Assembly (NCBI RefSeq): GCF_022341425.1
Contig: NZ_JABFUC010000015.1
Coordinates: 1-64,000 of the forward strand
Reading direction: 5' to 3'
DNA length: 64,000 bases
From: Billgrantia campisalis
GTDB lineage: Bacteria; Pseudomonadota; Gammaproteobacteria; Pseudomonadales; Halomonadaceae
A program made the position numbers and the translations under genes. Below, piece by piece: positions 39,928 to 48,989 of this stretch (position 1 is the first letter of the stretch; each line of letters opens with the position of its first letter). The notes beneath the pieces were generated by a model that was not told the origin of the DNA, did not search any database, and worked only from the letters and a program-made list of their open reading frames with translations.

Positions 39928-41637
39928 ATGACCTCGACTTCTGTCGCCTCGCCGAGCTTCGGCGATCTTGCTCTGCTGCCTGCCGTTCTCTCTGCCGTCG
40001 AGACCCTGGGCTACCAGACGCCTTCTCCGATTCAGATCCAGACCATTCCGGCGCTGCTGGAAGGTCGCGATATGCTCGGCCAGGCCCAGACCGGCACCGG
40101 CAAGACCGCGGCCTTCGCGCTGCCGATCCTGTCGCGTCTCGAGCTGACCCGTCGTGAGCCCCAGGTGCTGGTGCTGGCGCCGACCCGCGAGCTGGCCCAG
40201 CAGGTGGCCGTCTCCTTCAGCAAGTACGGCCAGAACCTCCAGGGCCTGGAAGTCGCCACCCTGTGCGGCGGCCAGGAGTACCGCGAGCAGCTCGGCGCGC
40301 TCAAGCGCGGCGCCCAGGTGGTGGTGGGCACCCCGGGCCGGGTCATCGATCACCTGGACCGCGGCAGCCTCAAGCTCGACGGGCTCTCCTCGCTGGTGCT
40401 CGACGAGGCCGACGAGATGCTGCGCATGGGCTTCATCGACGACGTCAAGCGCGTGGTGGCCGACACGCCCAAGGACGCCCAGCGGGTGTTCTTCTCCGCC
40501 ACCCTGCCGACCGAGATCGAGCGCATCGTCAACCGCTATCTGGTCGACCCGGTGAAGGTGGCGATCGAGTCGCGCACCACCACCGGCGAGAACATCGAGC
40601 AGCGCCTGGTGCGCGTCGACGGCGGTGCCAAGCTGGAGGCGCTGTCGCGCATCCTCGAAGTCGAGGCGGTGGATGCCGCCATCGTCTTCGTGCGCACCCG
40701 GGCCGCCTGCACCACCCTGATGGAGCAGCTCTCCGCCCGCGGCGTCAACGTGGCGAGCCTCTCCGGCGACCTGGACCAGAGCCTGCGCGAGCGCACCATC
40801 ACGCGCCTCAAGCGCGGCAAGGTCGACGTGCTGATCGCCACCGACGTGGCCGCCCGCGGCCTCGACGTGCCGCGCATCACCCACGTCTTCAACTACGACC
40901 TGCCCCAGGACAGCGAGGCCTACACCCACCGCATCGGCCGCACCGGCCGGGCCGGGCGTACCGGTATCTCGATCACCTTCGTCGGCTTCCGCGAGGGCCG
41001 CAAGGTGGGCTGGATCGAGCAGGCGACCGGTCAGAAGATGACCGAGATGGCGGTGCCCGACGAGGCGGCCATTCGCGCCCACCGCGACGAGGTGTTCCAC
41101 CAGCGCGTCATCGCCGCCCTGACCGCCGGCGCCGAGGAGCAGCAGGCCCTGGTCGAGCGGCTGGTCGAGGAAGGCCATGACCCCATCGAGCTGGCCTGCG
41201 CCTTCGCCCGCCTGGCCCGCGCCGACGAGGCGCCGATCGGTCGCCTGCAGGCGCCGCGCAAGGAGTCTCGCAACGAGCGCGCACCCCGCGACGGCAAGCC
41301 GCCGCGTCGCGAGAGTCGCGGTCCGAGCGAAGGCATGACCCGCTACCGGGTGGCCGTGGGCCACAAGGACGGCGTCAAGCCGGGTCAGCTGGTCGGCGCC
41401 CTGGCCAATGAGGGCGGTATCGAAGGCGCGCGTATCGGCCGCATCGATATCCGCAACGCCTTCTCGGTAGTGGAGCTGCCCAGCTCGCTGCCGGCCAGCA
41501 TCCTGGCCAAGATGGCTCGCGCCCGGGTCGCCGGCCGCCCGCTGGAGATCAGCGAAGACGGTGGCGCCCCCGAGCGTGCTCCGCGTCGTCGTCGTGACGA
41601 CGGCGAGGCGCCGATTCGTCGCCGCAACAGCGCCTGA
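39928..41637 (+). CDS. DEAD-box ATP-dependent RNA helicase (DeaD/DbpA type)
   Basis: A 569-residue RNA helicase acting on ribosomal or messenger RNA. Motifs in order: Q motif (GYQTPSPIQIQTIP), AQTGTGKT, PTRELAQQV, DEAD, SAT, ARGLDVPRI and HRIGRTGRAG. After a basic, Arg-rich linker a DbpA-type RNA-binding domain is present (about 470-540, YRVAVGHKDGVKPGQLVGAL). Length and tail fit DeaD/CsdA better than DbpA (about 457). The ATG at 39928 has AAGG ahead. A strong terminator follows. Confidence 0.9.
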   Translation: MTSTSVASPSFGDLALLPAVLSAVETLGYQTPSPIQIQTIPALLEGRDMLGQAQTGTGKTAAFALPILSRLELTRREPQVLVLAPTRELAQQVAVSFSKYGQNLQGLEVATLCGGQEYREQLGALKRGAQVVVGTPGRVIDHLDRGSLKLDGLSSLVLDEADEMLRMGFIDDVKRVVADTPKDAQRVFFSATLPTEIERIVNRYLVDPVKVAIESRTTTGENIEQRLVRVDGGAKLEALSRILEVEAVDAAIVFVRTRAACTTLMEQLSARGVNVASLSGDLDQSLRERTITRLKRGKVDVLIATDVAARGLDVPRITHVFNYDLPQDSEAYTHRIGRTGRAGRTGISITFVGFREGRKVGWIEQATGQKMTEMAVPDEAAIRAHRDEVFHQRVIAALTAGAEEQQALVERLVEEGHDPIELACAFARLARADEAPIGRLQAPRKESRNERAPRDGKPPRRESRGPSEGMTRYRVAVGHKDGVKPGQLVGALANEGGIEGARIGRIDIRNAFSVVELPSSLPASILAKMARARVAGRPLEISEDGGAPERAPRRRRDDGEAPIRRRNSA

Positions 41638-41671
41638 GTGTCGCCGGGCCCCAAGGCCCGGCACCGCACGT

Positions 41672-41708
41672 AAAAGCCCTGACACCGTCTGACGGTGTCG
41701 GGGCTTTT
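41672..41708 (+). terminator. Rho-independent terminator after the helicase gene
   Basis: AAAAGCCC, then GACACCGTC, pair with CGGTGTC and GGGCTTTT around a three-base loop, giving a long stem ending in T's on either strand. Confidence 0.9.
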
Positions 41709-41830
41709 CGCTTGTTGGATCTTCATGGGGCCGCTCAGATAGGGGCCGCAGCGCACCGATGGCCCGGAGGACGGGTTGCGACGCTTTGCGCCGTGCGGTT
41801 CCGCATGCGCGCTGATTGTCTCACTCGGGG

Positions 41831-41850
41831 AGTGATACTATAGTGTCACT
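41831..41850 (+). promoter_or_regulatory. Operator/promoter of the toxin-antitoxin operon
   Basis: AGTGATACTATAGTGTCACT is an inverted repeat (AGTGA...TCACT) overlapping a -10-like TACTAT or TATAGT, 29 bases before the antitoxin start. Autorepression by the antitoxin or complex is the usual arrangement. Confidence 0.6.
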
Positions 41851-41878
41851 TGCAGGCCGACTCAGGCAGGGAGACCCC

Positions 41879-42136
41879 ATGAAAGTTGAACTCGTTACAA
41901 ACCTTAAGCGCCAAGCGACAAAGATTCTTGCCGAACTGCACGTGTCGAAAGAGCCAATACTGATCACGGAGCACGGTCAGCCCTCTGCTTATCTCGTTGA
42001 TGTGCAGGATTTCGAGTTTATGCAGCGACGACTTGAGTTGCTTGAGGGGCTCTCCCGGGGAGAGCGTGCTGTACTTGAGGGCAGGACGTACAGTCAAAGT
42101 GAGGCCAGGGAGAAACTGAGTAAGTGGCTGAAGTAA
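41879..42136 (+). CDS. Type II antitoxin, Phd/YefM family
   Basis: An 85-residue Phd/YefM-type antitoxin. The N-terminal half is the DNA-binding domain (LKRQATKILAELHVSKEPIL then ITEHGQPSAYLV), and the charged C-terminal half would wrap the toxin. GGGAG precedes the ATG at 41879. It overlaps the toxin gene by 13 bases. The operon stands alone between the helicase terminator and a small membrane-protein gene. Confidence 0.87.
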   Translation: MKVELVTNLKRQATKILAELHVSKEPILITEHGQPSAYLVDVQDFEFMQRRLELLEGLSRGERAVLEGRTYSQSEAREKLSKWLK

Positions 42137-42426
42137 CCTGGACGGAGTCGGCCCTCCAGGATCTGGATGCTATCGCTGAGTACATCGCTCTGGATAATCC
42201 CGCAGCGGCAAGGCATCTGGTTGAGAAAGTGTTCGACAGGATAGGGCGCCTGGAGGAATTTCCGCAATCCGGGCGGATTCCTCCGGAGCTACCCAATTCC
42301 ATTTACAGGGAAGTGGTGGTGCCGCCCTGTCGCATTTTTTACCGTGAAGATGAGAATCGAGTGCTTATTCTCTATGTGATGAGAGATGAGCGGCAGCTTC
42401 GCGCATACATGCTGGAAAACAGCTAA
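42124..42426 (+). CDS. Type II toxin, RelE/ParE family
   Basis: A 100-residue RelE/ParE-superfamily toxin starting at a GTG (42124) within the end of the antitoxin gene. The family pattern is seen in WTESALQDLDAIAEYIALDN, LEEFPQSGRIPPEL, and YREVVVPPCRIFYRED. ParE members poison DNA gyrase and RelE members cut mRNA; the RxxxxxPxRxxY-like segment favours the ParE side. The Phd/YefM-ParE pairing is a known mixed combination. Confidence 0.87.
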   Translation: MAEVTWTESALQDLDAIAEYIALDNPAAARHLVEKVFDRIGRLEEFPQSGRIPPELPNSIYREVVVPPCRIFYREDENRVLILYVMRDERQLRAYMLENS

Positions 42427-42561
42427 ACCAGACGCGGCCCGTGGATGCCAATATCTCCGCTTCGCTGCGCCAGAGTCACCGGTGCGCTTCGGCGTTATAT
42501 CAGGTCTTTCTGAACATCCGCTGCCGGCCCGGCAGCGGTCTCACGCCGTGATCGTGTCCGA

Positions 42562-42882
42562 TCACTGCCCGGCGCCGATGGTCAGGCGCAGGGCCTGCAA
42601 GCCGTCCAGCTCCAGGCGCACTTCGTCCGAAAACACCGGGTGGCCGATGATGCGGATATCCAGGGTGGCCTCGGCGCCGCGGTAGTGGACGGTCGCCGAG
42701 ACACGGCTGTCCGTGCTGGCGGGGGCCAGCAGGCCATAGTCGATGCGCTCCACCTCCAGCGCGGCGAGGCCGAGGGCCTCGAGCTGCCGTTCGATGGCCT
42801 GCTTGGCGGCGACACCGTAGTAAAAGTAGAGCCCGCCGTAGGCCAGGCCCGCGATCACGATCAGTGAGAAAAGACGGCCCAT
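42562..42882 (-). CDS. Small membrane-anchored hypothetical protein
   Basis: A 106-residue protein with one N-terminal membrane helix (about 4-24, MGRLFSLIVIAGLAYGGLYF) and a periplasmic domain. The domain recalls LEA14/water-stress-type or DUF2140-like beta sandwiches (VERIDYGLLAPAS, SATVHYRGAEATLDIRIIGH). I cannot name a family with confidence. GGGAG precedes the ATG at 42882. Divergent from the pirin gene at 42965. Confidence 0.65.
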   Translation of the reverse strand: MGRLFSLIVIAGLAYGGLYFYYGVAAKQAIERQLEALGLAALEVERIDYGLLAPASTDSRVSATVHYRGAEATLDIRIIGHPVFSDEVRLELDGLQALRLTIGAGQ

Positions 42883-42964
42883 GGAGTCTCCCTGGCGGCT
42901 TGCCGTTTGTATCCTGCGTGTTGGAGGGTTATACCACAGGAGACGCCACCCGGAGGAAGCACTC

Positions 42965-43906
42965 ATGAGTAACCTGATCAAGGACGCCTCGGCGTCATCA
43001 TCGCTGGACTGTCCGGTGGTGGACGGCCGGCGCCAGATACAGCACGTGGCCGCGCGCGTGGCCGACGTGGGCGGTATCCCGATCCACCGGGTGCTGCCGT
43101 CTCGCCAGCGGCGCCTGGTGGGGGCCTGGTGCTTCCTCGACCATGCCGGGCCGGCGGTGTTCAAGGGCAACAGCGCCGGCATGCGCGTGGGGCCCCATCC
43201 CCATACCGGCCTGCAAACCTTCACCTGGATGATCGCCGGCGAGGTGCTGCATCGCGACAGCCTGGGCAGCGAGCAGGTGATCCGCCCGAGGCAGGTCAAC
43301 CTGATGACCGCCGGCCGCGGCATCAGCCACACCGAGGAGTCGCGGCTGGAGGACCCGCAGCTGCATGCCGCCCAGCTGTGGATTGCACTTCCATACGCCC
43401 ATCGCGATACCGCGCCGCGCTTCGATCACTACCCCGAGCTGCCGGTGTGGCGTGAGGGGAGTGCCACCCTGACGCTGCTGGTCGGTGACTTCGCTGGTCG
43501 CCAGGCCCCCACCCTGACCTTCTCGCCGCTGGTGGGGCTAGACCTGGACGCCGAGGACGATACCCGGCTCTCGCTGCCGCTGCGGCCCGAGTTCGAGTAC
43601 GCCCTGCTGCCGCTGGAAGGGAAGCCGACCCTGGAGGGCGAAGCGCTTGCCACCGACGAGCTGGCCTATCTGGGCCGCGGCCGAGACACCCTCGAGCTGG
43701 CTCTGCCGGCGGGGGCCAGGCTGCTGCTGATCGGCGGCGAGCCGCTGGGCGAGGAGGTGCTGATCTGGTGGAACTTCGTCGGCCACAGCAAGGCCGAGAT
43801 CGCCGAGGCGCAGCGCGAGTGGGAGGCCGGCAGCGAGCGCTTCGGCAGCGTTCCCGACTACGACGGCGAGCGCCTGATGCCGCCACCGCTGCCTTGGAAA
43901 GTATAG
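42965..43906 (+). CDS. Second pirin family protein
   Basis: A 313-residue pirin-like double cupin. The N-terminal cupin has GPHPHTGLQTFTWMIAGEVL and SHTEES, the metal-ligand segments of the family, and the C-terminal end has WWNFVGHSKAEI, typical of this longer subgroup. GGAGG precedes the ATG at 42965. It is only distantly like the pirin at 35922 and has no LysR neighbour. Confidence 0.9.
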   Translation: MSNLIKDASASSSLDCPVVDGRRQIQHVAARVADVGGIPIHRVLPSRQRRLVGAWCFLDHAGPAVFKGNSAGMRVGPHPHTGLQTFTWMIAGEVLHRDSLGSEQVIRPRQVNLMTAGRGISHTEESRLEDPQLHAAQLWIALPYAHRDTAPRFDHYPELPVWREGSATLTLLVGDFAGRQAPTLTFSPLVGLDLDAEDDTRLSLPLRPEFEYALLPLEGKPTLEGEALATDELAYLGRGRDTLELALPAGARLLLIGGEPLGEEVLIWWNFVGHSKAEIAEAQREWEAGSERFGSVPDYDGERLMPPPLPWKV

Positions 43907-44044
43907 CGGCACGGCCGGCCGCCACGGTGCAGGGGGTGTCGTAACGAGGCGCTGGTGGGCCTCACCTGGGCGAGCAACTGCTGGTTCAGCCCGAACTTTA
44001 GTGGCAGGCTAAGTAGGTACTGAACCAGTCTGCCGGAAGCGCAG

Positions 44045-47000
44045 ATGGCCCCAGATAACCAACGGCAGGGAAGGCGCATGCAGGAATATCCGGAACATGT
44101 GGGGAGCAGAAACTTCGGTTTCCTCTCCGGCCACGACCCGGTGTTTCTCGAGCTCGCCGTCGCCGCCGAGTGCGCCTTCGCCCATGATCCCAACACCACC
44201 CTGATCAAGCTGCGCCAACTCGGCGAAGCCATGGCTCAGGACATTGCCGCCCGTCTCGGCATCGAAGTGGACGAGCGTACCGGCCAGCGCGACCTGCTTT
44301 ATCGTATCGACAGCTCGCTCGGGCTCGACCCCACGGTTCGAGAACTCTTCCATACCCTGCGCATCGAGGGCAACAAGGCCACCCATCAGTTCCGCACCCA
44401 GCACCGTGAAGCGATCCAGGGGCTCAAGGTCGCCCGCAGCTTGTCGGTGTGGTTCCACCGCGCCTTCGCCAATCCCGACTTCAAGGCAGGTGCCTTTACT
44501 CCTCCCGACGATCCCAGCCAGGAACTGCGTGAGCTTCAGGCTCAGATGGAGCGCCTGCGCGGCGAGCTGGCCACTGCCACCGAACAGGCCGACGCCCAAC
44601 GCAAGTTGGCCGAGCTGGAGGCCCGTGAAAAGCAGGAGTACGCCGAGCTGGCCGAGGCCATGGACGAGGAGGCCCGCGCCTTGGCCGAGCAGTCGCGGGC
44701 CCAGCAGGCCGAACTCGAGCGACGCGAGCGGGAATTCCAGCGGCGCCTGGCGGAGCAGGCCAGTGAGGGGGCCGAGAGCGAGCCGCCCCAGGCGCTGCGC
44801 CAGCGGGTCGGGCAGGCCGATCGAGCGCTCAACGCCCAGCTAGGCCTGGACGAGGAGCTCACCCGCCTGCTGATCGACCAGCAGCTGCAGGAAGCCGGCT
44901 GGGAGGCCGATAGCCTCGAGCTGACCTGGAAGCGAGGGGTGCGCCCCGAGGCAGGTCGGTATCTGGCCATCGCCGAGTGGGAGTTACCCAACGGCCAGCG
45001 CGCCGACTATGTTCTGTTCCATGGGCTGACGCCCATCGGCGTGGTGGAGGCTAAGCGCCAGAATATCGATGTGGCCGGCAAGCTCGGCCAGGCGGAGCGC
45101 TACTCTCGCGGCTTCGACCGGCGCAGCTTTGCTAACGGCATCACCCCGGCGTGGGAGGCGGAGGGGCGCACCGTCGCCTGGCCCGACGATGCCGAGGGCC
45201 ACTTCCACGTGCCCTTCGTGTTCTCCTGCAACGGCCGGCCCTACCTTCCTCAGCTCGCCGAGAAGTCCGGCATCTGGTTTCGCGACGTGCGCGAGCCCGG
45301 CAACCTGGCCCGGGCGCTTCCGCACTTCCACAGCCCCGAGGGGCTGCTCGACCGCCTCAAGCGCAGCCGCGCCCGGGCCGAGCATAAGCTGCGTGAGGAG
45401 GGCTTCGGCTACCTGCGCCTGCGCGACTACCAGGAAAATGCCATCCGCGCCGTGGAGGCCGCCCTGGAGGGAGGCGCCCCCCGTGTGCTGCTGGCCATGG
45501 CCACCGGCACCGGCAAGACCCGCACCATCATCGGCCTGATCTACCGCTTCCTGAAGACCGAGCGCTTCCGCCGCGTGCTCTTTCTGGTGGACCGTAACGC
45601 CTTGGGCCAGCAGGCCCAGGATGCCTTCGACGAGGCGCCGCTGGAGCAGAACCACACCCTCTCCCAGATCTACAACATCGCCACCCTGGGCGACATGACC
45701 GCCGAGGCCGAGACCCGGGTGCAGGTCGCCACGGTGCAGGCCATGGCGCGGCGACTCTTCATGGCCGACGACCCGCCGCCGGTGGACGCCTACGACTGCA
45801 TCATCGTCGACGAGGCCCATCGCGGCTACACCCTGGACCAGGAGATGACCGAGGGAGAGCTGGCCACCCGCGACGCTGGCCAGTACCTTTCCCGCTATCG
45901 CCGCGTGCTTGAGCACTTCGATGCCGTGCGCATCGGGCTCACCGCTACCCCGGCCAAGCACACCAGCGAGATCTTCGGCCGGCCGGTGTTCACCTACTCC
46001 TACCGCGAGGCGGTGGCCGACGACTGGCTGATCGATCACGAACCGCCGATCCGCTACGAGACCCTGCTCAGCCAAAAGGGCATCCACTTCGAGAAGGGCG
46101 AGGCGGTCAGCCTGATCGATTCGCGCACCGGCGAAGTGGAGAGCGCCGAGCTGGAGGATGAGCTCGACTTCGAGATCGAGGCCTTCAACCGGCGGGTGAT
46201 TGCGCCGGAGTTCAACCGGGTGATCTGCGAGCAGCTGGCCCGGGAGCTCGACCCCTTCGGCGAGGAGAAGTCGCTGATCTTCTGCGCTACCGACCTGCAC
46301 GCCGACATGGTCAAGCGGCTGCTCGATGAGGCCTTCCACGCCCATTATGGCGAAGCCTACCGCCAGGCGGCGGTGGCCAAGATCACCGGCAAGGCGGACA
46401 AGGTCGACGACCTGATCCGCCGCTACAAGAACGACAAGTACCCCAACATCGCCATCACCGTGGACCTGCTCACCACCGGCATCGACGTGCCGCGCATCTG
46501 CCACCTGGTGTTCCTGCGCCGAGTGAAGTCACGCATCCTCTATGAGCAGATGATCGGCCGTGCCACCCGCCGCTGCGACGGGATCGGCAAGACGGTGTTC
46601 ACCATCTACGACCCGGTGGACCTCTACGCCGCCCTGGCCGAGGTCAACACCATGCAGCCGCTGGTCAAGGACCCCGGCGTCACCCTGGAGCAGCTGCACG
46701 AGGAACTCAGCGACCCCGAGCAGCTGGCACGCGCCCTGGAGGCTCCCGGCCAGGCGGCGGGGGAGAGCCACGCCGACGACGTTCTCGACCAGTACAGCCA
46801 GATGCTGATGCGGGTGATGCGCAAGGCCACCAAGCGTGCCGAAGGGCGCGACGACCTGCGCCAGCAGCTGGATTCGCTGGAGCAAAGCTGGGGCGTGGCG
46901 CCGGATAAGCTTCACCAGCACCTGCGGGAGCTCGGTCCCCAGGCGGCGGCCACCTTCCTGCACCAGCACGCAGGCTTGCTCGACCAGGTGGCCGAGGTGA

Positions 47001-47590
47001 AGGCGCTGCTCGGCAGCGAACGCATGCCGCTGATCTACGAAGGAGCCGATGAGTTCAAGAAGCGTACCCAGGATTACGGCGTGCACGAGAAGCCCGCCGA
47101 CTACCTGGAGAGCTTCGAGGTCTTCATTCTCGAGCGGCTCAACGACTCGGTGGCGCTGGGCGTGGTAGTCAACCGCCCCCGGGACCTGACCCGTGAGACC
47201 CTCAAGGAGGTGCGACTGCTGCTCGACGGCGCCGGCTACAGCGAGGCGCGGCTGGAGAGCGCCTGGCGCAACGCCACCAATCAGGAGATCGCCGCCAGCA
47301 TCGTCGGCCATATCCGTCGCGCCGCCCTGGGCGAGGCGCTGGTGCCCTTCGAGCAGCGGGTGCGCGACGCCATGCAGCGCATCTACGCCCTGCACGGCTG
47401 GACCCCCGCCCAGCGCAAGTGGCTCGACCGCCTAGCCAAGCAGCTCACCCACGAGGTAGTGCTCGACCGAGAGCTTATCAATCGCAGCTTCTCGACCCAT
47501 GGGGGATTCAAACGCCTGGATATCGTGCTCGGCCACCACCTCGACGAGGTGCTCGAAGCCCTCAACGACGCCCTCTGGGAAGCAAGCTGA
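44045..47590 (+). CDS. hsdR: Type I restriction enzyme, R subunit HsdR
   Basis: A 1181-residue motor and nuclease subunit that cuts unmethylated DNA after ATP-driven translocation. The N-terminus has a DUF4145-like helical domain (about 20-140) and a coiled coil (about 155-245). A PD-(D/E)XK nuclease core follows, with Asp in RADYVLF and E335/K337 in GVVEAKRQ. The SF2 helicase has Walker A at 486-492 (ATGTGKT), DEAH at 589-592, TATPAKH and a motif VI region at QMIGRATRRCDG. A second ATG at 44078 (MQEYPEHVG) is also possible. It is 238 bases upstream of fic and may be transcribed separately from fic-hsdM-hsdS. Confidence 0.93.
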   Translation: MAPDNQRQGRRMQEYPEHVGSRNFGFLSGHDPVFLELAVAAECAFAHDPNTTLIKLRQLGEAMAQDIAARLGIEVDERTGQRDLLYRIDSSLGLDPTVRELFHTLRIEGNKATHQFRTQHREAIQGLKVARSLSVWFHRAFANPDFKAGAFTPPDDPSQELRELQAQMERLRGELATATEQADAQRKLAELEAREKQEYAELAEAMDEEARALAEQSRAQQAELERREREFQRRLAEQASEGAESEPPQALRQRVGQADRALNAQLGLDEELTRLLIDQQLQEAGWEADSLELTWKRGVRPEAGRYLAIAEWELPNGQRADYVLFHGLTPIGVVEAKRQNIDVAGKLGQAERYSRGFDRRSFANGITPAWEAEGRTVAWPDDAEGHFHVPFVFSCNGRPYLPQLAEKSGIWFRDVREPGNLARALPHFHSPEGLLDRLKRSRARAEHKLREEGFGYLRLRDYQENAIRAVEAALEGGAPRVLLAMATGTGKTRTIIGLIYRFLKTERFRRVLFLVDRNALGQQAQDAFDEAPLEQNHTLSQIYNIATLGDMTAEAETRVQVATVQAMARRLFMADDPPPVDAYDCIIVDEAHRGYTLDQEMTEGELATRDAGQYLSRYRRVLEHFDAVRIGLTATPAKHTSEIFGRPVFTYSYREAVADDWLIDHEPPIRYETLLSQKGIHFEKGEAVSLIDSRTGEVESAELEDELDFEIEAFNRRVIAPEFNRVICEQLARELDPFGEEKSLIFCATDLHADMVKRLLDEAFHAHYGEAYRQAAVAKITGKADKVDDLIRRYKNDKYPNIAITVDLLTTGIDVPRICHLVFLRRVKSRILYEQMIGRATRRCDGIGKTVFTIYDPVDLYAALAEVNTMQPLVKDPGVTLEQLHEELSDPEQLARALEAPGQAAGESHADDVLDQYSQMLMRVMRKATKRAEGRDDLRQQLDSLEQSWGVAPDKLHQHLRELGPQAAATFLHQHAGLLDQVAEVKALLGSERMPLIYEGADEFKKRTQDYGVHEKPADYLESFEVFILERLNDSVALGVVVNRPRDLTRETLKEVRLLLDGAGYSEARLESAWRNATNQEIAASIVGHIRRAALGEALVPFEQRVRDAMQRIYALHGWTPAQRKWLDRLAKQLTHEVVLDRELINRSFSTHGGFKRLDIVLGHHLDEVLEALNDALWEAS

Positions 47591-47611
47591 TGTCCCATGT
47601 CGGACCCGGAT

Positions 47612-47683
47612 ATGTCCACGCCATCGACCCATCGCCGCGACGTGTTTACGAAACGCGATTTTTTCGACAGGTCCCGTGGACAT
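47612..47683. repeat. Spaced inverted repeat between hsdR and fic
   Basis: ATGTCCACG (47612-47620) and CGTGGACAT (47675-47683) are perfect inverted copies 54 bases apart. Related CATCGAC motifs occur at 47622 and 47692. The function is unknown. With the palindromes at 47727-47792 it makes the whole hsdR-fic gap unusually rich in symmetry. Confidence 0.5.
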
Positions 47684-47726
47684 GTCGACGGCATCGACAT
47701 GATGGCCGCTGCGGAGAGGCGTGAAG

Positions 47727-47792
47727 TTAAAATAGCGGCAGGCCTTATTTTAATTTCAGGCGTAACTTAAAATAAGGCGCGACGCTATTTTA
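47727..47792. promoter_or_regulatory. Nested double palindrome upstream of fic-hsdM-hsdS
   Basis: Two palindromes with the same plan lie side by side: TTAAAATA-N11-TATTTTAA at 47727-47753 and TTAAAATA-N11-TATTTTAC at 47767-47793. The flanking bases also make the pair itself symmetric: the outer arms match (AAAATAGCG with CGCTATTTT) and the inner arms match (GCCTTATTTTAA with TTAAAATAAGGC). The plan is A-B-B'-A', centred about 36-50 bases before the fic start at 47829, so it probably overlaps the promoter. The Fic protein ends in a helix-turn-helix-like domain that could bind here. Confidence 0.75.
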
Positions 47793-47828
47793 CCCAGGCC
47801 CGCTTTCGAGCGGTGAGGTGGAGCCCCA

Positions 47829-48989
47829 ATGGAACGCGGACTCACAGGCCACTACGTGGACAGCATCGCCGGAGGCGTGCGCTGTCAGGCGTTCATCCCC
47901 GACCCGCTGCCGCCCCGGCCGGCGCTTGTGCTCGACGGCAAGCTGCAGAGCCGCATCAACCAGGCGATGCTGGCGCTGGGTCGTCTAGACGCCATCAGCA
48001 CCCTGCTGCCCGATGCCTCACTCTTCCTCTACAGCTATGTGCGCAAGGAAGCCGTCATGTCGTCCCAGATCGAGGGCACCCAGTCCTCGCTCAGCGACCT
48101 GATGCTTTATGAGATGGAGGGCATGCCGGGAGTTCCCATGGACGACGTACAGGAAGTCTCCTGCTACGTGAATGCGCTCATGCTGGGGGTGCAGCGTATC
48201 CGCGAGGGCTTCCCCATCAGCTATCGCCTGGCGATGGAGATGCACACGGCGCTGATGACCTCCGGGCGCGGCATCAACCGTGGACCGGGCGAGTTTCGCA
48301 GCAATCAGGTGTGGCTGGGTGGCCATCGTCCGGACGAGGCGGTCTTCGTGCCGCCCCCGCCTCACCATCTGGCAGAGTGCTGGGCGGCGCTGGAGCGCTT
48401 CATCAACGATATACCCGAGGCCACCGATCCGCTGATCAAGGCCGCCCTGACCCATGTGCAGTTCGAGACCATCCACCCCTTCATGGATGGCAACGGACGC
48501 CTTGGGCGCCTGCTCATTCCGCTGATCCTGGTGGAGGCCGGTATCCTCCACGAGCCCTTGCTCTACCTGTCGGTGTTCTTCAAGAAGCATCGCCAGACCT
48601 ACTACGAGCGCCTGCAGCAGGTGAGGGTGACCGGTGACTGGGAGGCCTGGCTGCTGTTCTTCGTGGACGCCGTGGCCGACACCGCCAACCAGGCAGTGTC
48701 CACGGCCCGGCGGCTCAACCAGCTGCGCGAGCAGGACAGGGCGCGCCTCGGCGAGTTGGGACGCCAGGCCGGCTCGGCGGGGCTGCTGCTGGATGCGCTC
48801 TTCCAGCAGCCCATCGCCAATGTCGCCCACCTCTGTGAACATACGGGATTGACGCCGGCCACCGTCGGTCGTGTGCTGCCCTCCCTCGAGGAGACGCTCG
48901 GCATCGTCCACGAGGTCACCGGGCAGAAGCGCAACCGGATCTACGCCTACCGGACCTACATCGACATTCTCAATCAGGACACCCCATGA
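47829..48989 (+). CDS. Fic-domain protein with helix-turn-helix tail, within the type I restriction locus
   Basis: A 386-residue Fic protein. Fic enzymes usually transfer AMP from ATP to hydroxyl groups of target proteins. The catalytic motif HPFMDGNGRLGR (216-227) is complete, and an N-terminal inhibitory motif SSQIEG with Glu82 marks it as a self-inhibited class II Fic. The last 90 residues (about 300-386) look like a winged helix (ANVAHLCEHTGLTPATVGRV then LPSLEETLGIV). Its stop overlaps the hsdM start (48986-48989), so it is translated with the methylase. The double palindrome upstream suggests autoregulation. Confidence 0.9.
   Translation: MERGLTGHYVDSIAGGVRCQAFIPDPLPPRPALVLDGKLQSRINQAMLALGRLDAISTLLPDASLFLYSYVRKEAVMSSQIEGTQSSLSDLMLYEMEGMPGVPMDDVQEVSCYVNALMLGVQRIREGFPISYRLAMEMHTALMTSGRGINRGPGEFRSNQVWLGGHRPDEAVFVPPPPHHLAECWAALERFINDIPEATDPLIKAALTHVQFETIHPFMDGNGRLGRLLIPLILVEAGILHEPLLYLSVFFKKHRQTYYERLQQVRVTGDWEAWLLFFVDAVADTANQAVSTARRLNQLREQDRARLGELGRQAGSAGLLLDALFQQPIANVAHLCEHTGLTPATVGRVLPSLEETLGIVHEVTGQKRNRIYAYRTYIDILNQDTP

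Noticed and set aside
39883..41685. Minus-strand open frame of 600 codons
   Set aside because: Antisense to the DEAD-box helicase, which shows all helicase motifs.
42518..42538. Hairpin CCGCTGCC-GGCCC-GGCAGCGG as a terminator
   Set aside because: A stem exists between the toxin gene and the small membrane-protein gene, but there is no T-run on either strand, so the role cannot be supported beyond symmetry.
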